Below are positions 50,837 to 62,528 of a stretch of DNA of 64,000 nucleotides, one piece after another (position 1 is the stretch's first letter; each line of letters opens with the position of its first letter). Under the pieces are notes generated by a model. It made no database searches. It was not told the DNA's origin and saw only the letters and a program-made list of their open reading frames with translations. The stretch is from Nyssa sinensis. Its lineage: Eukaryota > Streptophyta > Magnoliopsida > Cornales > Nyssaceae. Both the position numbers and the translations under genes were made by a program. The stretch covers positions 23,758,307-23,822,306 of the forward strand of contig CM018035.1 in assembly GCA_008638375.1 (NCBI GenBank). Reading direction: 5' to 3'.

Positions 50837-52872
50837 GTAATATTCCAAGTTCTGAATTTTTTCCCTCTTTTAAATTATCAAGTAACATAATATTATTTGA
50901 TATAGTTTCATGCTTTAATTTACATGCATCTAAGAAATGAGGGTGCTACAAGAATATAGAGGTAAACGAAAGGGTTTAAGCCTAGGAAAAGCCTAAACCG
51001 CCATTAGCATCCCTTCAAAAATCCAGGTCTGAATCTATTGAAACAATACTTCATTTTGATGCTCGAGACCTCAAATAGATATTTCAAGGGTTGTAAAAAA
51101 CCTTGGCCGCGACCAAAATTACTAAAAAAAAGGCCATGAAAAGCTAGGTTGCAGGTCACGGCTTGGAGAGACAACCTCTCCATTTGAATACCAAACCATG
51201 CTTATGAACGGGGTATGAGACCCCATAACCAGAGGAGAATAACAGGCCAAACCTTGGCCATTTCATGAAGAAATGAGCATGCCCTAAGCTAATTACTAAA
51301 AATGGAGACAAAGCTCCACTAGAGCATTTGAACCTAATTTGATGCCCCAAACCAACGCCAATGAACCCCCATGATCATAGGAGTCTATAAGAACAAAAAG
51401 GAGGCAAAACGGAGTTCTACAACTCCACGAAATAGAAGATGTATGAAACAACGATTAGGGCAATGTTGTGTAGGAAGTGGAGGAAGAAGATGAACAAGGT
51501 TGGGTCAGTCTCGGGTCAGATTTAGGTTCGGGTCAGGACCCGACCCATTGTACATGTGGTTTAATTAGAACGGTGCTGTTTAGAGGTTTAGTTTTTTAAA
51601 TTTAATTAGTTCTGGTCTGTTTGGCTATGCATGTAACAAATCCAATATGATTAACCCTATTCTAGACAATGATGAATTATCCACCTTTAAGGCCTTGTCC
51701 ACTGTTTGGTTCTGAGATACTTAGAAAAAAAAAAAAAAAAAGAAGGAAACTTGCGGTCAGTGGGATTCGACCCACTAACATGCGTGTGCGTAGGGAATTT
51801 ATGCCAAGCATTGGAACCACTGTGCCACTAAGGCACTTGGTTAAAATACTAAGTAAATAAATATATAATAGTATAATTAAATTAATTAAAATAACTGAAT
51901 TAATAAAATATTCCTAGAGTCTGAATAAAATGAAAAGACAGTGTAACCCAACATTTTCGAGTCCCAAAAAATGCGAACGGACGAAGTGGGTTAATCCCAA
52001 AACTGTCCTAAAGGCCAAATAATGATACCAAATAACACCCCAAAATTATGAAAATATACACTTTTGAGTTTTTCGACTCCTGGATCTAGTGGTGGATCGA
52101 TTTTCTCCAATTTGACTCCTAAACTAGTGATATAGGCAAAATACACCATTATTTGATAACTTGTGTGTATCTAATCACTGCTATATGACTCCTGGAGTTA
52201 GTCTAAGCCATGACTGGACATCTTGAGCTATTCCCAACGAACGGTGAGTAACTCAGAACCTCTAACTTGGAGACATTTTAACTATCATAGCATTTTCATA
52301 TACTGTGCGTAACTTGGAACTTCTGACTTGGTGTTATTTTGACTGTCATAGCATTTTCATATGCTGTAGTATTTAAATACATACACTTTATACTGCATAA
52401 AACTTGACATGATTCTGTTATGTTATGTTATGTTATATTGTATTCGGATTCTGTTATTATTCTGCTCTATTCTATTATGTTCTGACTCTTGGGCCCAATT
52501 CAGAATTGAGTGATGTGGCATGAGTAGGCCAGAAGCAAACCCAGAGGGTAGAGGCCCCACGAGTGTCCGCTTATGGGCAGTTGGAAAAGGCTCAAACATA
52601 CTTAATGATATGCCTAATTAATATATCGGCATTCTGTTTTGTTTATTTCTGTTCTGATATGTTCCGTATTGTTTGGTTCTAATCTGTTCTGTTCTACATA
52701 ACCTTGTATTTAATCATTCATTTTATTTGGAATTGTTACTTTTAAAATGATTAAAATTATCCATGTGCTTTATATACAAAAAAAAAAAAACTAATTTTGA
52801 AACCCATGGCAGGGAACCTATTTTAGTCACTGGGCTTGTTAAAGCTCACTTTATTATCCTAACATTTTTTAG
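50837..52872 (+). other. Putative leader intron, C 5' LTR (2,036 bp)
   Basis: 5' site GGAAG/GTAATA; 3' site ATTTTTTAG/GTGAAG with CTAAC, a fitting plant branch point, just upstream. The 3' LTR keeps the donor at 62624; its acceptor is beyond the window. Confidence 0.55.
51763..51827 (-). other. tRNA-like module 2, C 5' LTR (antisense)
   Basis: On the minus strand A-box-like TGGCACAGTGGT (51827-51816) and B-box-like GGGTCGAATCC (51773-51763), each within one base of consensus. The best A/B pair in the window. Confidence 0.65.
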
Positions 52873-53263
52873 GTGAAGATTCCAGTGACAAGAATAAGGG
52901 GCTAAGATCCTATGAAGTTATTCAGTCAGACTTTCTAAAGAAATTTCATTTTTGTATCCTACTTCATTTTTGGGATATTTTGTATAACTATACGTACAAT
53001 GATATGACTTTTGTAGTTAAATTTTGTATAAAACAATTATCATCATATTTAGTTGCTCTGCCAAGATTAGCATGCATTCTCTCATTTAATTTCCATTGTT
53101 TAACTCTTGTATAATGAATGCATCTTACTTGGAAGTTATAAGTGAATAGGTCTGAGGTTAGGATTACTATCGGTATTTTGATAAGTAAAAATACGATGGA
53201 TGCCTAACTGGCCGGTCGTATACCCTTAATCCGCATAGGGTGGGTTTTGGGATGTGACAAACT

Positions 53264-53281
53264 TGGTATCAGAGCATTAGG
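53264..53281 (+). other. Primer binding site, element C
   Basis: TGGTATCAGAGCATTAGG, four bases after the 5' LTR, with all twelve core bases of the initiator-Met complement. Confidence 0.93.
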
Positions 53282-53445
53282 TTTACCCTAAATCGTTAGG
53301 AAAATGAACCCTTAGGATATGATTGTCTAAGTGCAGGGTCGATAGTGTTTAAGTCATAGGATCCTTGAATTGGCGAACGATCGAAAAATGTTATTTCATG
53401 ACACACTGAACGAGAATACTAAGATAACTTTTATTTTTTCCTCAG

Positions 53446-54424
53446 ATGTTGCCACGTACCAGAAGCAATAATGTGGAATGTCAAGTTTCGACAGAAGACA
53501 CAACCTTACATGAAGTACAAGCGACCTTGGCTCAGTTTGGCCGGAGAATCAAAGGGCTAACGAGGGCTCTATAGTATAGCCAGCCCACATTAACAGCCAA
53601 TTCGATGGGGACTCCAACCATTCCACCTACACCTGCCCCAATGTAACCCATAGAAGTTATCATTAACAATGAATTGCTGGATAGATTCCATAAGCTCAAG
53701 CCTCCTTCTTTTAACGCTGTGACTGATCCTGAGCAAGCTAAATCATGGATCATGGCAACGAAAAAAAATTTCAAGACTCTGATCTGTACCGAGGAGTAAA
53801 AAGTTAAGTCAACCATGTATATGCTACAAGGAGAAGCATACAAATGGTGGCTGAAAATGTAGAGAGAAGACCTAGATATGACTTGGAGCAAATTTGTAGA
53901 TAAGTTTTATGGTATGTTTTGTCCACCGACTGTTCGAGAAAGGAAGATTCAAGAGTTTATAGACCTAAATCAAGGAGACATGACAGTATTCCAGTATGCT
54001 GCCAAGTTTTCTGCACTGTCTTGATTTGCACATTTCCTAGTGCAGGATGAACACCACAAAGCAAGGAGATTTCAATGAGGCCTTCGAATGGGCTTCGAGT
54101 ATGAGTTTTCACCTTCGAGTTACACACCTACTTGGATGTTCTAAATAAGGCACTCGTCATCAAGAAGGATATGGAAGAATTCAATCAACTCAAGGAGCAA
54201 GAGCGGAAGAAGAAAGAAAGAAACTTCAAGAAAGGGCGGCCGTTTAAAAAGCAGAAAACTGGAGGCTCAAATAATGGGAACAAGAATCAAAGGAAGGTCA
54301 ATGAGGGACCCAAATGCCCCCACTACCAATTATCTCACAAATGAGAGTGCCACCGATTGACTAGCGCATGTTACAGATGTGGAAAAAAGGGGCATCAAAT
54401 TAGAGACTACCCTCAACGGCCGTA
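53446..54424 (+). pseudogene. Element C gag
   Basis: Starts MLPRTRSNN at 53446, directly after a 3' splice-like TTTTTTCCTCAG (53434-53445). Gag capsid-type sequence follows (FHKLKPPSFNAV, EAYKWWL, then LNQGDMTVFQYAAKFSAL) with several stops, then a basic linker (KEQERKKKERNFKKGR at about 54190-54240). A zinc knuckle CYRCGKKGHQIRDY lies at about 54370-54411, where the final zinc-binding Cys has become Tyr. There are frameshifts around 54060-54140. The start is the first ATG after the primer site and its N-terminus is typical. Confidence 0.9.
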
Positions 54425-54458
54425 AAATACGAAAGCTTCAGCCTCGATTGCCAACAAT

Positions 54459-54887
54459 GTGAATCAAAGACCTGCTCCTACAACACCTGCAAAGGACAAA
54501 GGCAAGGAGCGGCAAAGACGATGGGTAAGAGTATTCGCATTGGTACCTGGAGATACATCTATTACAAATGTCATGGTGGCAGGTATACTTCCAATTTGTG
54601 GAATCTCTGCACATGTGTTGATTGATCCTGGATCCACGTATTCTTTTGTATCTCCACTTTTTGTTGATAAATTGCATAAGACACCTGAACCCTTAGATGA
54701 TCTATTATCGGTGCAAATTCCATCTAGGATTTCAATGATTGGGTCCACAGTCCTCAAAGACTGCAGTGTGATGATTGGGGATCGAAAACTACTGGTGGAC
54801 CTAATACCCTTAGCTATAAAAGGGATCGATGTGATCTTAGGCATGGATTGGTTATCCCTCAATCATGTCGTTATCAGTCTGCTTTGA
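54459..54887 (+). pseudogene. Element C protease
   Basis: An open stretch of 142 codons. The aspartic protease site reads LIDPGSTYSFVS, so the usual D-S/T-G has Pro in the second place. The C-terminal part VILGMDWLSLNHV is standard for chromovirus protease. It ends at a stop where the linker to RT should follow; RT continues in another frame. The ATG is internal to the former gag-pol frame and probably not a real start. Confidence 0.9.
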
Positions 54888-54921
54888 AAAGAAAGTGTTG
54901 TTTCAACACCCGAAATGACTG

Positions 54922-55870
54922 GTGTTCATGTTCAAAGGAAATGGCGTAACTCCTCCGCCCTATCTTATCTCTGCCATCCAAGCAGAGAGGTTATTGAATA
55001 AAGAGTGTCATGGATATCTGTGTAGTATCTTGGACACCCAAACTCAGGCCCCTCTATTATCAGAAGTGCCGATAGTATATGAGTTTCCTGATGTATTTCC
55101 TAAGGATCTGCCAAATGAATTGGTCGATTGAGAAATTGAGTTCACAATCGATCTCATTCCCGGGACTCAACCAATATCCAAAATTCCATACCAGATGACT
55201 CCAACAGAATTGCAAGAGCTAAAGGCTTAGCTACAGGAGTTATTGGAGAAAGGCTTCATCCGACCAAGTGTGTTTCCTTAGGGAGCACCTCGTATTATTC
55301 GAGAAGAAGAAAGACAGCTCACTAAGGCTTTGTATCAACTATCGAGAGCTCAATAAGGTAACGATTAAGAACAAATATCCTCGTCTGTGCATTGATGAAT
55401 TATTCGAACAATTATAAGGGGCTAGTGTGTTTTCCAATGTTGACTTGAGATCGGGGTATCATCAACTCAAGATTAGGAATGTTGATGTGCCAAAAACAAC
55501 CTTTCAGACCCAATACGACCAGTTTGAGTTTTTAGTCATGCCTTTTGGTGTAACTAATGCCCCTGCCGCATTTATGGATTTGATGAATCGGGTCTTCAAA
55601 CCATATTTGGATGATTTCATCATTGTCTTTATCAATGATATACTTATATATTCGCGGAATGAGGAGAAGCATAAGAACCACTTAAGGATAGCATTGTAAA
55701 CACTGCAGGAGCATAAGCTATATGCGAAGTTTAAGAAGTGTGAGTTCAGGCTATCCACCATTACCTTCTTGGGGCACGTGGTTTCTAAAGAGGGTATTGT
55801 CATTGACCCATAAAAGGTAGAAGCTATTCTGAATTGTCCCCAGCCAATTACTGACAATTCGTCAAGGATT
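54922..55870 (+). pseudogene. Element C reverse transcriptase
   Basis: N-terminal part in one frame ([34 protein letters not shown]), then a shift near 55300, then the core in another frame ([31 protein letters not shown]). The catalytic motif reads [10 protein letters not shown] at about 55625-55654, so the first of the two Asp of FIDD is Asn. That alone should abolish polymerisation. Stops lie at 55129, 55228 and 55697 among others. Confidence 0.92.
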
Positions 55871-56483
55871 TTGCTAAGATAGCCAAGCCATTCACTCACT
55901 TAACTAGAAATAACATGCCATTCATTTAGACAGATGAACAAGAACAGAGTTTTCAGTTGCTGAAGGAAAATTTGACCTCAGTGCCTATTCTGACTATTCC
56001 CTCCAAGGAAGGGAATTTGTCATTTACAGTGATGCCTTATACAAGGGTTTAGGATGCGTCTTGATGCAGAATGGTAAAGTCATTACCTATGCTTCTCGGT
56101 AACTCCGACCATACGAATAGAATTATTCTACCCACGATTTGGAGCTAGCCATAGTGGTGTTTGCCTTAAAAATCTGGCGCCACTACTTATATGGGGAGGC
56201 GTGTAAAATCTTTATTGATCATAAAAGCCTGAAGTATTTATTTATGCAAAAGGAATTCAATATAAGGCAATGTCGATTGCTTGAATTAATCAATGACTAC
56301 AACATGACGATCAAGTACCATCCCGGCAAAGCTAATGTGGTAGTCGATGCTCTAAGCCAAAGGTCTGGGAATCTCCCTTACATGATTACCACGCAAAAGG
56401 ACTTGATTCAAAGCCTAGACAAGATGGGTATCGAAGTGGTTTCACCAGGTAGCATGACTTATTTGGCTAGTCTGATGATTTGA
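55871..56483 (+). pseudogene. Element C RNase H
   Basis: Begins near FAKIAKPF and continues through a Y-D-A-type segment, [29 protein letters not shown] and [16 protein letters not shown]. The stretch 56139-56483 is open; upstream has stops and shifts. Ends where the integrase linker starts. Confidence 0.9.
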
Positions 56484-56499
56484 TCTAAATTGGTGGAAC

Positions 56500-57600
56500 A
56501 GATCAAAGAAGGTCAAACTCAAGATGAGGAACTGATCAAGATTTGTAAGGAAGTGAAGTCAACTAGAAGACCTGACTTTGAAATTTGAGAAGGAATTCTA
56601 TGATATCGAGGTAGATTATGTGTGCACAATATACTAGAATTAAAGAAAGAAATTTTGGAGAAAGCCCATGCTTCGAGATTTGCGGTGCACTCTAGGAATA
56701 CTAAGATATATCATGGCATCAAGGAGCTGTACTGGTGGCCTAGATTGAAGAAGGACATAGCTCATTTCATCATTCACTGTGTGCGTTGTCAACAAGTAAA
56801 GGTTGAACATCAACGTCCCAACGGACTTTTACAACCACTTCCTCTTCCAGAATGGAAGTGGGACCACATTACCATAGGATTTTGTGTTCGGATTGCCCAA
56901 ATCTCCAAAGGGCTTCGATGCTATTTGGGTAATTAGTGGACAGGTTAACCAAGTCCGCACATTTCCTATCAGTAAAGATGATGCATAGCTTGGAAAAGCT
57001 AGCTACCTTGTATATCCAAGAAATTGTACGACTACATGGCATGCATTTGTCCATCGTGTCTGATCGAGACCCCGGACTTGTGTCACAATTTTGGAAAAGT
57101 CTACAAAGGGCACTCAATACTGAACTTAAATTCAGTATAACATATCATCCGCAGATAGATGGACAGTTTGAATGAGTGATACAAATGCTAGAAGATATGT
57201 TACGGTTGTGTGCGTTGGATTTTAAGGGAGATTGGGCATAACACTTACCATTAGTTGAGGTCACTTACGACAACAGCTATCAAGCCAGTGTCAATGTGGC
57301 ACCATACAAAGCAATGTAAGGGAGAGGATGCCAATCTCCACTATGTTGGGCTGAAGCTGGAGGGAAAAATTTACTTGGAATAGATTTAGTCCAAGACACT
57401 ACTGAACAAATTCGAAAGATTCAGAATAGGTTACAAACGGCCCAAAGTCGATACAATTATGCTGACAACCAAAGAAAAGATCTTGAATTTGAAGTGGGCG
57501 ACCCCATGTTCCTAAAGGTATCACCATTAAAAGGGGTACTCCGGTTTGACAAAAAGGGTAAGTTAAGTCCTCGCTATATTGGTCCATTCAAGATCTAGGA
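56500..57600 (+). pseudogene. Element C integrase
   Basis: Zinc finger HASRFAVH, then CVRCQQVKVEHQRP (56640-56815). Catalytic core: first Asp is in DFVFGLPK, reached only after a one-base shift at about 56877. A second one-base shift near 56934 restores VDRLTKSAHF. Then SDRDPG and DGQFE supply the other two acidic residues. So the DDE residues survive but in different frames. Stops follow at 57174 and 57239. Confidence 0.92.
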
Positions 57601-57916
57601 AAGAGTTGGACCAGTAGCATATCGTTTTACCACCCGAGTTAGATAAAGTACACCATGTATTCCACGTATCGATGATAAGAAAATGTGTACAAGAACCCAA
57701 GAACCAGGATAGATCATTGAATATGAGCCACTCGAGTTAAGGGAAGACTTGTCATATGAAAAACGACCAGTACAAATTCTGGACCGGAAGGAAGAAACAT
57801 TACACAACAAAGCAATTCCACTGGTAAAAGTTTTGTGGTGGAATCACACAAGTAAAGAAGCAACATGAGAACGCGAAGCAGAAATGCATGCAATGTACCC
57901 CGAGTTGTTCATGTAA
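57601..57916 (+). pseudogene. Element C integrase tail with chromodomain-type end
   Basis: After GPFKI and a stop come VGPVAYRF, a shift, then LSYEKRPVQILDRKEE and AIPLVKVLWWNH, ending REAEMHAMYPELFM and stop at 57914. The pattern matches the tails of B and D; such chromodomains are known to steer chromovirus integration towards heterochromatin. Confidence 0.85.
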
Positions 57917-57930
57917 AAAGAAGTTAGGTT

Positions 57931-57950
57931 GAGTTTTGGGAACAAAACTC
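57931..57950 (+). other. GNRA-type hairpin before the polypurine tract of C
   Basis: GAGTTTTG, loop GGAA, CAAAACTC. Same 8-bp stem as in A, different GNRA-form loop, four bases before the purine tract. Confidence 0.75.
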
Positions 57951-57954
57951 TTCT

Positions 57955-57968
57955 GAAGGAGGGGAGAG
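57955..57968 (+). other. Polypurine tract, element C
   Basis: GAAGGAGGGGAGAG, directly before the 3' LTR start. Confidence 0.9.
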
Positions 57969-58319
57969 TCTAATACCCCAAAAATCTAAAATAAATCAAA
58001 TGCACCTTTTATGAGTTTAAATATTAATTCATTCAAAAATTTAAATTGAAACTACTAGGCCATAAATATTAAAATTATTACACGAAAAAAATTGGGCAAA
58101 TTAGAGTGATGCACGGATAAAACAAACTTCATTACAAATTCGCCAAAAAATGCGACGCATGTTTAGTATGAATAAAATACCATGTAAAGCATTAAAATAT
58201 GACATATAAAAGTAGCACACAAATTAAAAAGCAAGGTGGGAATACGAAGAGATTTTTAAAGCAGTTAAGATACAATGTAAAAATCTGGTAGATAATGTTG
58301 AAAATTGCCAAAGAAGGCA

Positions 58320-61300
58320 TGTCACGCCCCGAATTCCCGACCGAACCCGGGGACGCGACTGAAGCGAAACAAAAGAAAGAACATAAAGTAAAATAAATAA
58401 ATAAATAACAATTTGACTAATTTATATACAAGCCTACATACAGTCCTATTTTTTAAAAAAAATTCAGGCAAAACCTCCTTTGTTTTTCGAACCTTTTTCC
58501 CCCTGATAATCACAATGCATCATATAACATCATATAAATATAAATACATCACAATCCATCCTCACTCGATGGCCACAACCTTATCAAAGTTAAATATACA
58601 TTGTCTAATTATCCAATCCATCACATCTACTCCTACACTTAACTAAAAAATCATTTATTACAATATACAATACCATTTCTATTCTTTTTAGAAACACACC
58701 AATCCTTTATAAAATCAAAATACGCCCCAAGGGCCCAAATATTCTTCCAAATTTATTTCCTCTCCTTTCTCCAAGACTTCATCAAGTCCCGCGTACCAGG
58801 ATGCTTTATCTGAAACCTGTGCCCACGAATGGGTCAGCGCCAACATGCTGGTATGGTACAATACTAATGCAAGGAATAAAATTAAGTCGTGGCATGTGCA
58901 AGTGTACATGTATATCTACATGCCTCCCCAATCATGCATACAATACGATGGCAATGTACAAACTACATCTGTATAAAAACCCTATATCACGTTCACAAAT
59001 TCATCAACACAATACACAAGTAATATGCATGACACACCCATGCATCTCAATGTCACACCCATGTCTCGCTTCACGGTTCTTCCCCGTTGGCATGCAAGTA
59101 CCAATATATGTCTCGCTTTACGGTCCGGACCCCGTAGGCCTGCGAGTACCTAATGGCCAATTTTGAGTTTTTCACCACAGGATCTGCACCCTCATAATGC
59201 ACCAGCACTTCGTGCTGACCCACACTATGCTTTCAAGGAATCACATGATGCCAATATGCCATGATTTCATCATGCAATATCGCAATCTCAATAAAACATT
59301 TCACCAATGCATAAAGCATGCTTTTTAAACAATATCGTCCTCTTAAAAATAACAATAGCATCTGAATCAGAAGAACTCATCCACAAATATACGCATCATG
59401 CACAATCAATCTCAATACTTATACAATCCACATGTCACAACATCAATAAACCTTCTAAAACAGAAATCACATATGATGACAATTCAAGAAGTAAATCACA
59501 ACTCCCAAATAATCATAAAGAACACGGAAGCAATTAAACAATCAACTCAAAGAAGCAATAATTCCTATGTGATCTTCTATCAGCAGATAAGCACAAGAAA
59601 TCATTCAATCAAGATGCACATCAATCCTAATTTAATTCTATTCCTTACTTAGTAAAGTACCATACCTGATCGGGTTATCTCAACCCTAAGACTTCGTGTC
59701 CACTATGCAATCCAATCAACCATGTTACTCTTTAGTCCACGGTTCAGAAGTTGAAGAAACACACCGGCATGTTGATCAAGTCGGCCAACCATTTTAAATC
59801 CAGTTTCATCAGCTTCTTCAGCCTTTTCCCCAAAGCTGTCCAGGATTCTAACTAGTCATGCCTTTTCCCAGAATTCGCTGCATCTCACCCATTGGACCTT
59901 GAAGAATCCTTTTGTGCTCTTTCAGACTAGACTTCAGGAGTTGAAACCACTCAACCAAATTGGTCTGACAAACGTTGGCCATCCAACCAGTTACATTGGC
60001 TTCTCAAGTGTCTCACACTTAACTGCTACAAGGGTCTGTAAGTGGTGGTTGACCACTTCTTGTTTCACTCTTCAGTACTTCAAGCTTTTCCCCTTTTACT
60101 ATTGAGAGAAACCAAACTCCTCCAATCCATAAAACTGCCTGAATTCCATATGCATTGTAACAAGATCCTCCATCATAAGCTACCCAAGTCTTTTTATTGC
60201 TTCAGTCATGCTAATATACTGCCTATACGGGTCTGATTTTCAATTAGTCTCATGAAACCCATCTGTTGCTTCCGTCTCCCTCTATGCATCACTACATACC
60301 CACAGCCACAATAACCGAGCCCCTAACAGAACCCATCAAGCAGGGCAACTGACCCTCACTGTCCATAACAATCCGCACCATTTCAAACAAATTATCAAAA
60401 CCCAAATTCTGCTTCATTTTCCTCAAACCGTAACATCATCATTCAACCCTCAATACAATAGTCCATCATAACAACAAACAAGTCATCTGCAGTTTCATTC
60501 CCCTGCTTCAACGCCACACAAATATACCCACGCACATATACATACAATAGCAACCAAATCAAAAGGAAAGAAATGGAGACGAAACTTGTTCACCTGCTGT
60601 CAACAAATGCTAAGAGAATGAAACTAACTTATCCACTACTGATTTCAATAGATTAGCTAGAATCTTATGCATACTCCTAACCGAGCTTAAATGCCAGAAA
60701 TCATGCAAGTCAAATGCCCTCCCCTTCTTTGAAACTAATGCAATAAAGGACACTATCAAGGATCTCTCAAACGTACACTTTGTGGAATTTCTGCAACAAC
60801 ATCGCTACAAATAATGGTCCAAGAGTGCTAAAAGAAAAGCTAATGTGAATTACAACAAAATCCCAATCCAGAAGTCAAATTCTAGCCTTCTTTTGCCTTC
60901 AATCAACAACGTAGAACTCACCCGCACCATCCAGACACTGCTCTCTCCAAATTGCAGAAACTGTCTTCCCTTCCAGCTGTGCCATCTTCCACCTTCAGTC
61001 ACAGCAGGTTCCTCAATCCGTTTGATGTTTACCTCTGTTCTCAATTGAAGCGGCAGAAACAGAGAAAACCATCACAATGTACATGACTCGAGGAATCACC
61101 AACTTCTCCATTTGCTGCTTCCGTAACTGCCGCAACAGGTGCAATCAGTGCAACAACAGCAGCTCCACCTGCTGCCACTTTCCTTTCCCTGCACCTCTAC
61201 ACAACGTGCACATATACACATACCCAATTGGAATGCTTCCTGTACCTCTTTACTCGATCTTGAGCCACCACACAAAACCGCAACACAATCCCAATTTCTA

Positions 61301-62048
61301 ATACATCTAAACCTCGGTCTGCACCGCTAAAATCTGCTACTATTACCGTAACTCCCGTAGCAGCAGCCATACCTTCAACGATCAAAATGCCCAACGCGAT
61401 TCAGCTCCTTGCAGCGAACTGCTTCAGTCCGCACTTCCATTTTCGTCAATTTCCTCAAGCCCGCAAAACTAATTCGCATTCAACCCTTGCTGTTCTCACG
61501 CTAGACAGACACACCCACATATATATGTATCGATCTCCTCCGCCGTCGCCCTCCGTCGCCTCTCTTTCCCCCTCTTTCTTCTTTCTCTCTTTCTTCTTTC
61601 TCTCTTTTTTTTTTCTTCCCCTGTTTTCACGCGACCTGTCCACCGCCCCTGTTTTTGTTCCCCCATCTCTCTCTCGGTTTCTCCTTTACTTGGTTCAACA
61701 CCCACACACATGCATATATAGAAGCTTCTAGGTGTTGCTATATCAACATATATTGCACATGCCTTTAACGGTTCCCACTGACTTTCTCTCTTTTTTTTTT
61801 CCATTTTCTACTGATATCTAGAAGCTGTCCCTTTTATCATGAGTTCAACTGCTTCAAGAAGCCTCCCGAATCATCTATTGTTATATCTATTTTTTTTTTC
61901 TTTACCATATTAACTATTTTAGAAATATTACCATATTAACTATTTTATAAATGTTTTATTCCACTCGTTCAAGTCCCATATTATTCTTATAATTTATTTA
62001 TTTTAATTTATTTTATTTTATTTTATTTATTTTTTTCAAATCTCTACA
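58320..62048 (-). mobile_element. Solo LTR J, minus strand, inside C 3' LTR
   Basis: 3,729 bp, from TGTCACGCCCCG to TTTCAAATCTCTACA on the plus strand, with perfect TSD AGGCA (58315-58319 and 62049-62053). Part 58320-59700 matches H and B reversed; the rest (59700-61950) is a longer, different promoter-side region. Minus-strand donor TCAG/GTATGG (GT at 59665-59664) and acceptor TTTCAG (AG at 58811-58810) give an 856-bp interval. A CT-rich stretch lies at about 61550-61620. No gag-pol is present. Confidence 0.92.
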
Positions 62049-62097
62049 AGGCATAAGAGGAAAAGGGAGAAAAATGAGGCAAAAGGGGGGGGCCAAG

Positions 62098-62162
62098 GGA
62101 TTTGATCCCTAAACCAAATATTTAGCAAAGACTTATGCCAAAAGAGTAAGCCAACTTGGTTA
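62098..62162 (-). other. tRNA-like module 1, C 3' LTR (antisense)
   Basis: A-box-like TAACCAAGTTGG (62162-62151) and B-box-like GGATCAAATCC (62108-62098), identical boxes to the 5' LTR copy. Confidence 0.6.
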
Positions 62163-62489
62163 CAGCACTTTTGTGCTATATGTGTCACCTAAAATGTATA
62201 TATGTCATATCAAACTCCTAAATCTTAATACTCCAATTTGAGATGGTAGCACCCTATTGGACCACCTCCCTCCCCTACCAATTAAAACATATGTAGACTA
62301 TATATATATATATATATACACCTATATATATGTATGTATACATCTAGGCTATAAAACTATGGGTGAAATGAGTGCATAGGGGGGATTGTGTGCGGGATTA
62401 AAAGTGATTAAGTGTGATGTGTGTATATAGGAGTGTGTTGTGTGTCATACAAGTCAGACTTGTAGTGTGCGTGTGCTTGAATGCATGTG

Positions 62490-62528
<39 letters not shown>

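Larger units (their letters stand above)
34353..53259 (+). mobile_element. Element C 5' LTR (split by A at 34911-50486)
   Basis: The LTR parts are 34353-34910 and 50487-53259, about 3,331 bp, from TGTAATACCCC to GGGATGTGACA. It holds two antisense tRNA-like modules (34749-34812 and 51763-51827), a TATA box CTATAAAAC at 50569-50577, a (GA)n tract at about 50695-50722, and a putative leader intron 50837-52872. Low-complexity frames around the (GA)n tract are not genes. Confidence 0.93.

Noticed and set aside
54464..54862. 132-codon minus-strand frame opposite C protease
   Set aside because: Shadow of the protease coding strand.
56868..56885. Loss of the first catalytic Asp of C integrase (reads ITIGF in the upstream frame)
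   Set aside because: A one-base insertion explains it: in the shifted frame the sequence reads DFVFGLPK, so the Asp codon is present.
59307..61804. Several 60-114 codon frames in solo LTR J, including a CT-rich one at 61387-61731
   Set aside because: Overlapping on both strands, low complexity or lacking any conserved motif, inside an LTR with intact ends and TSD.
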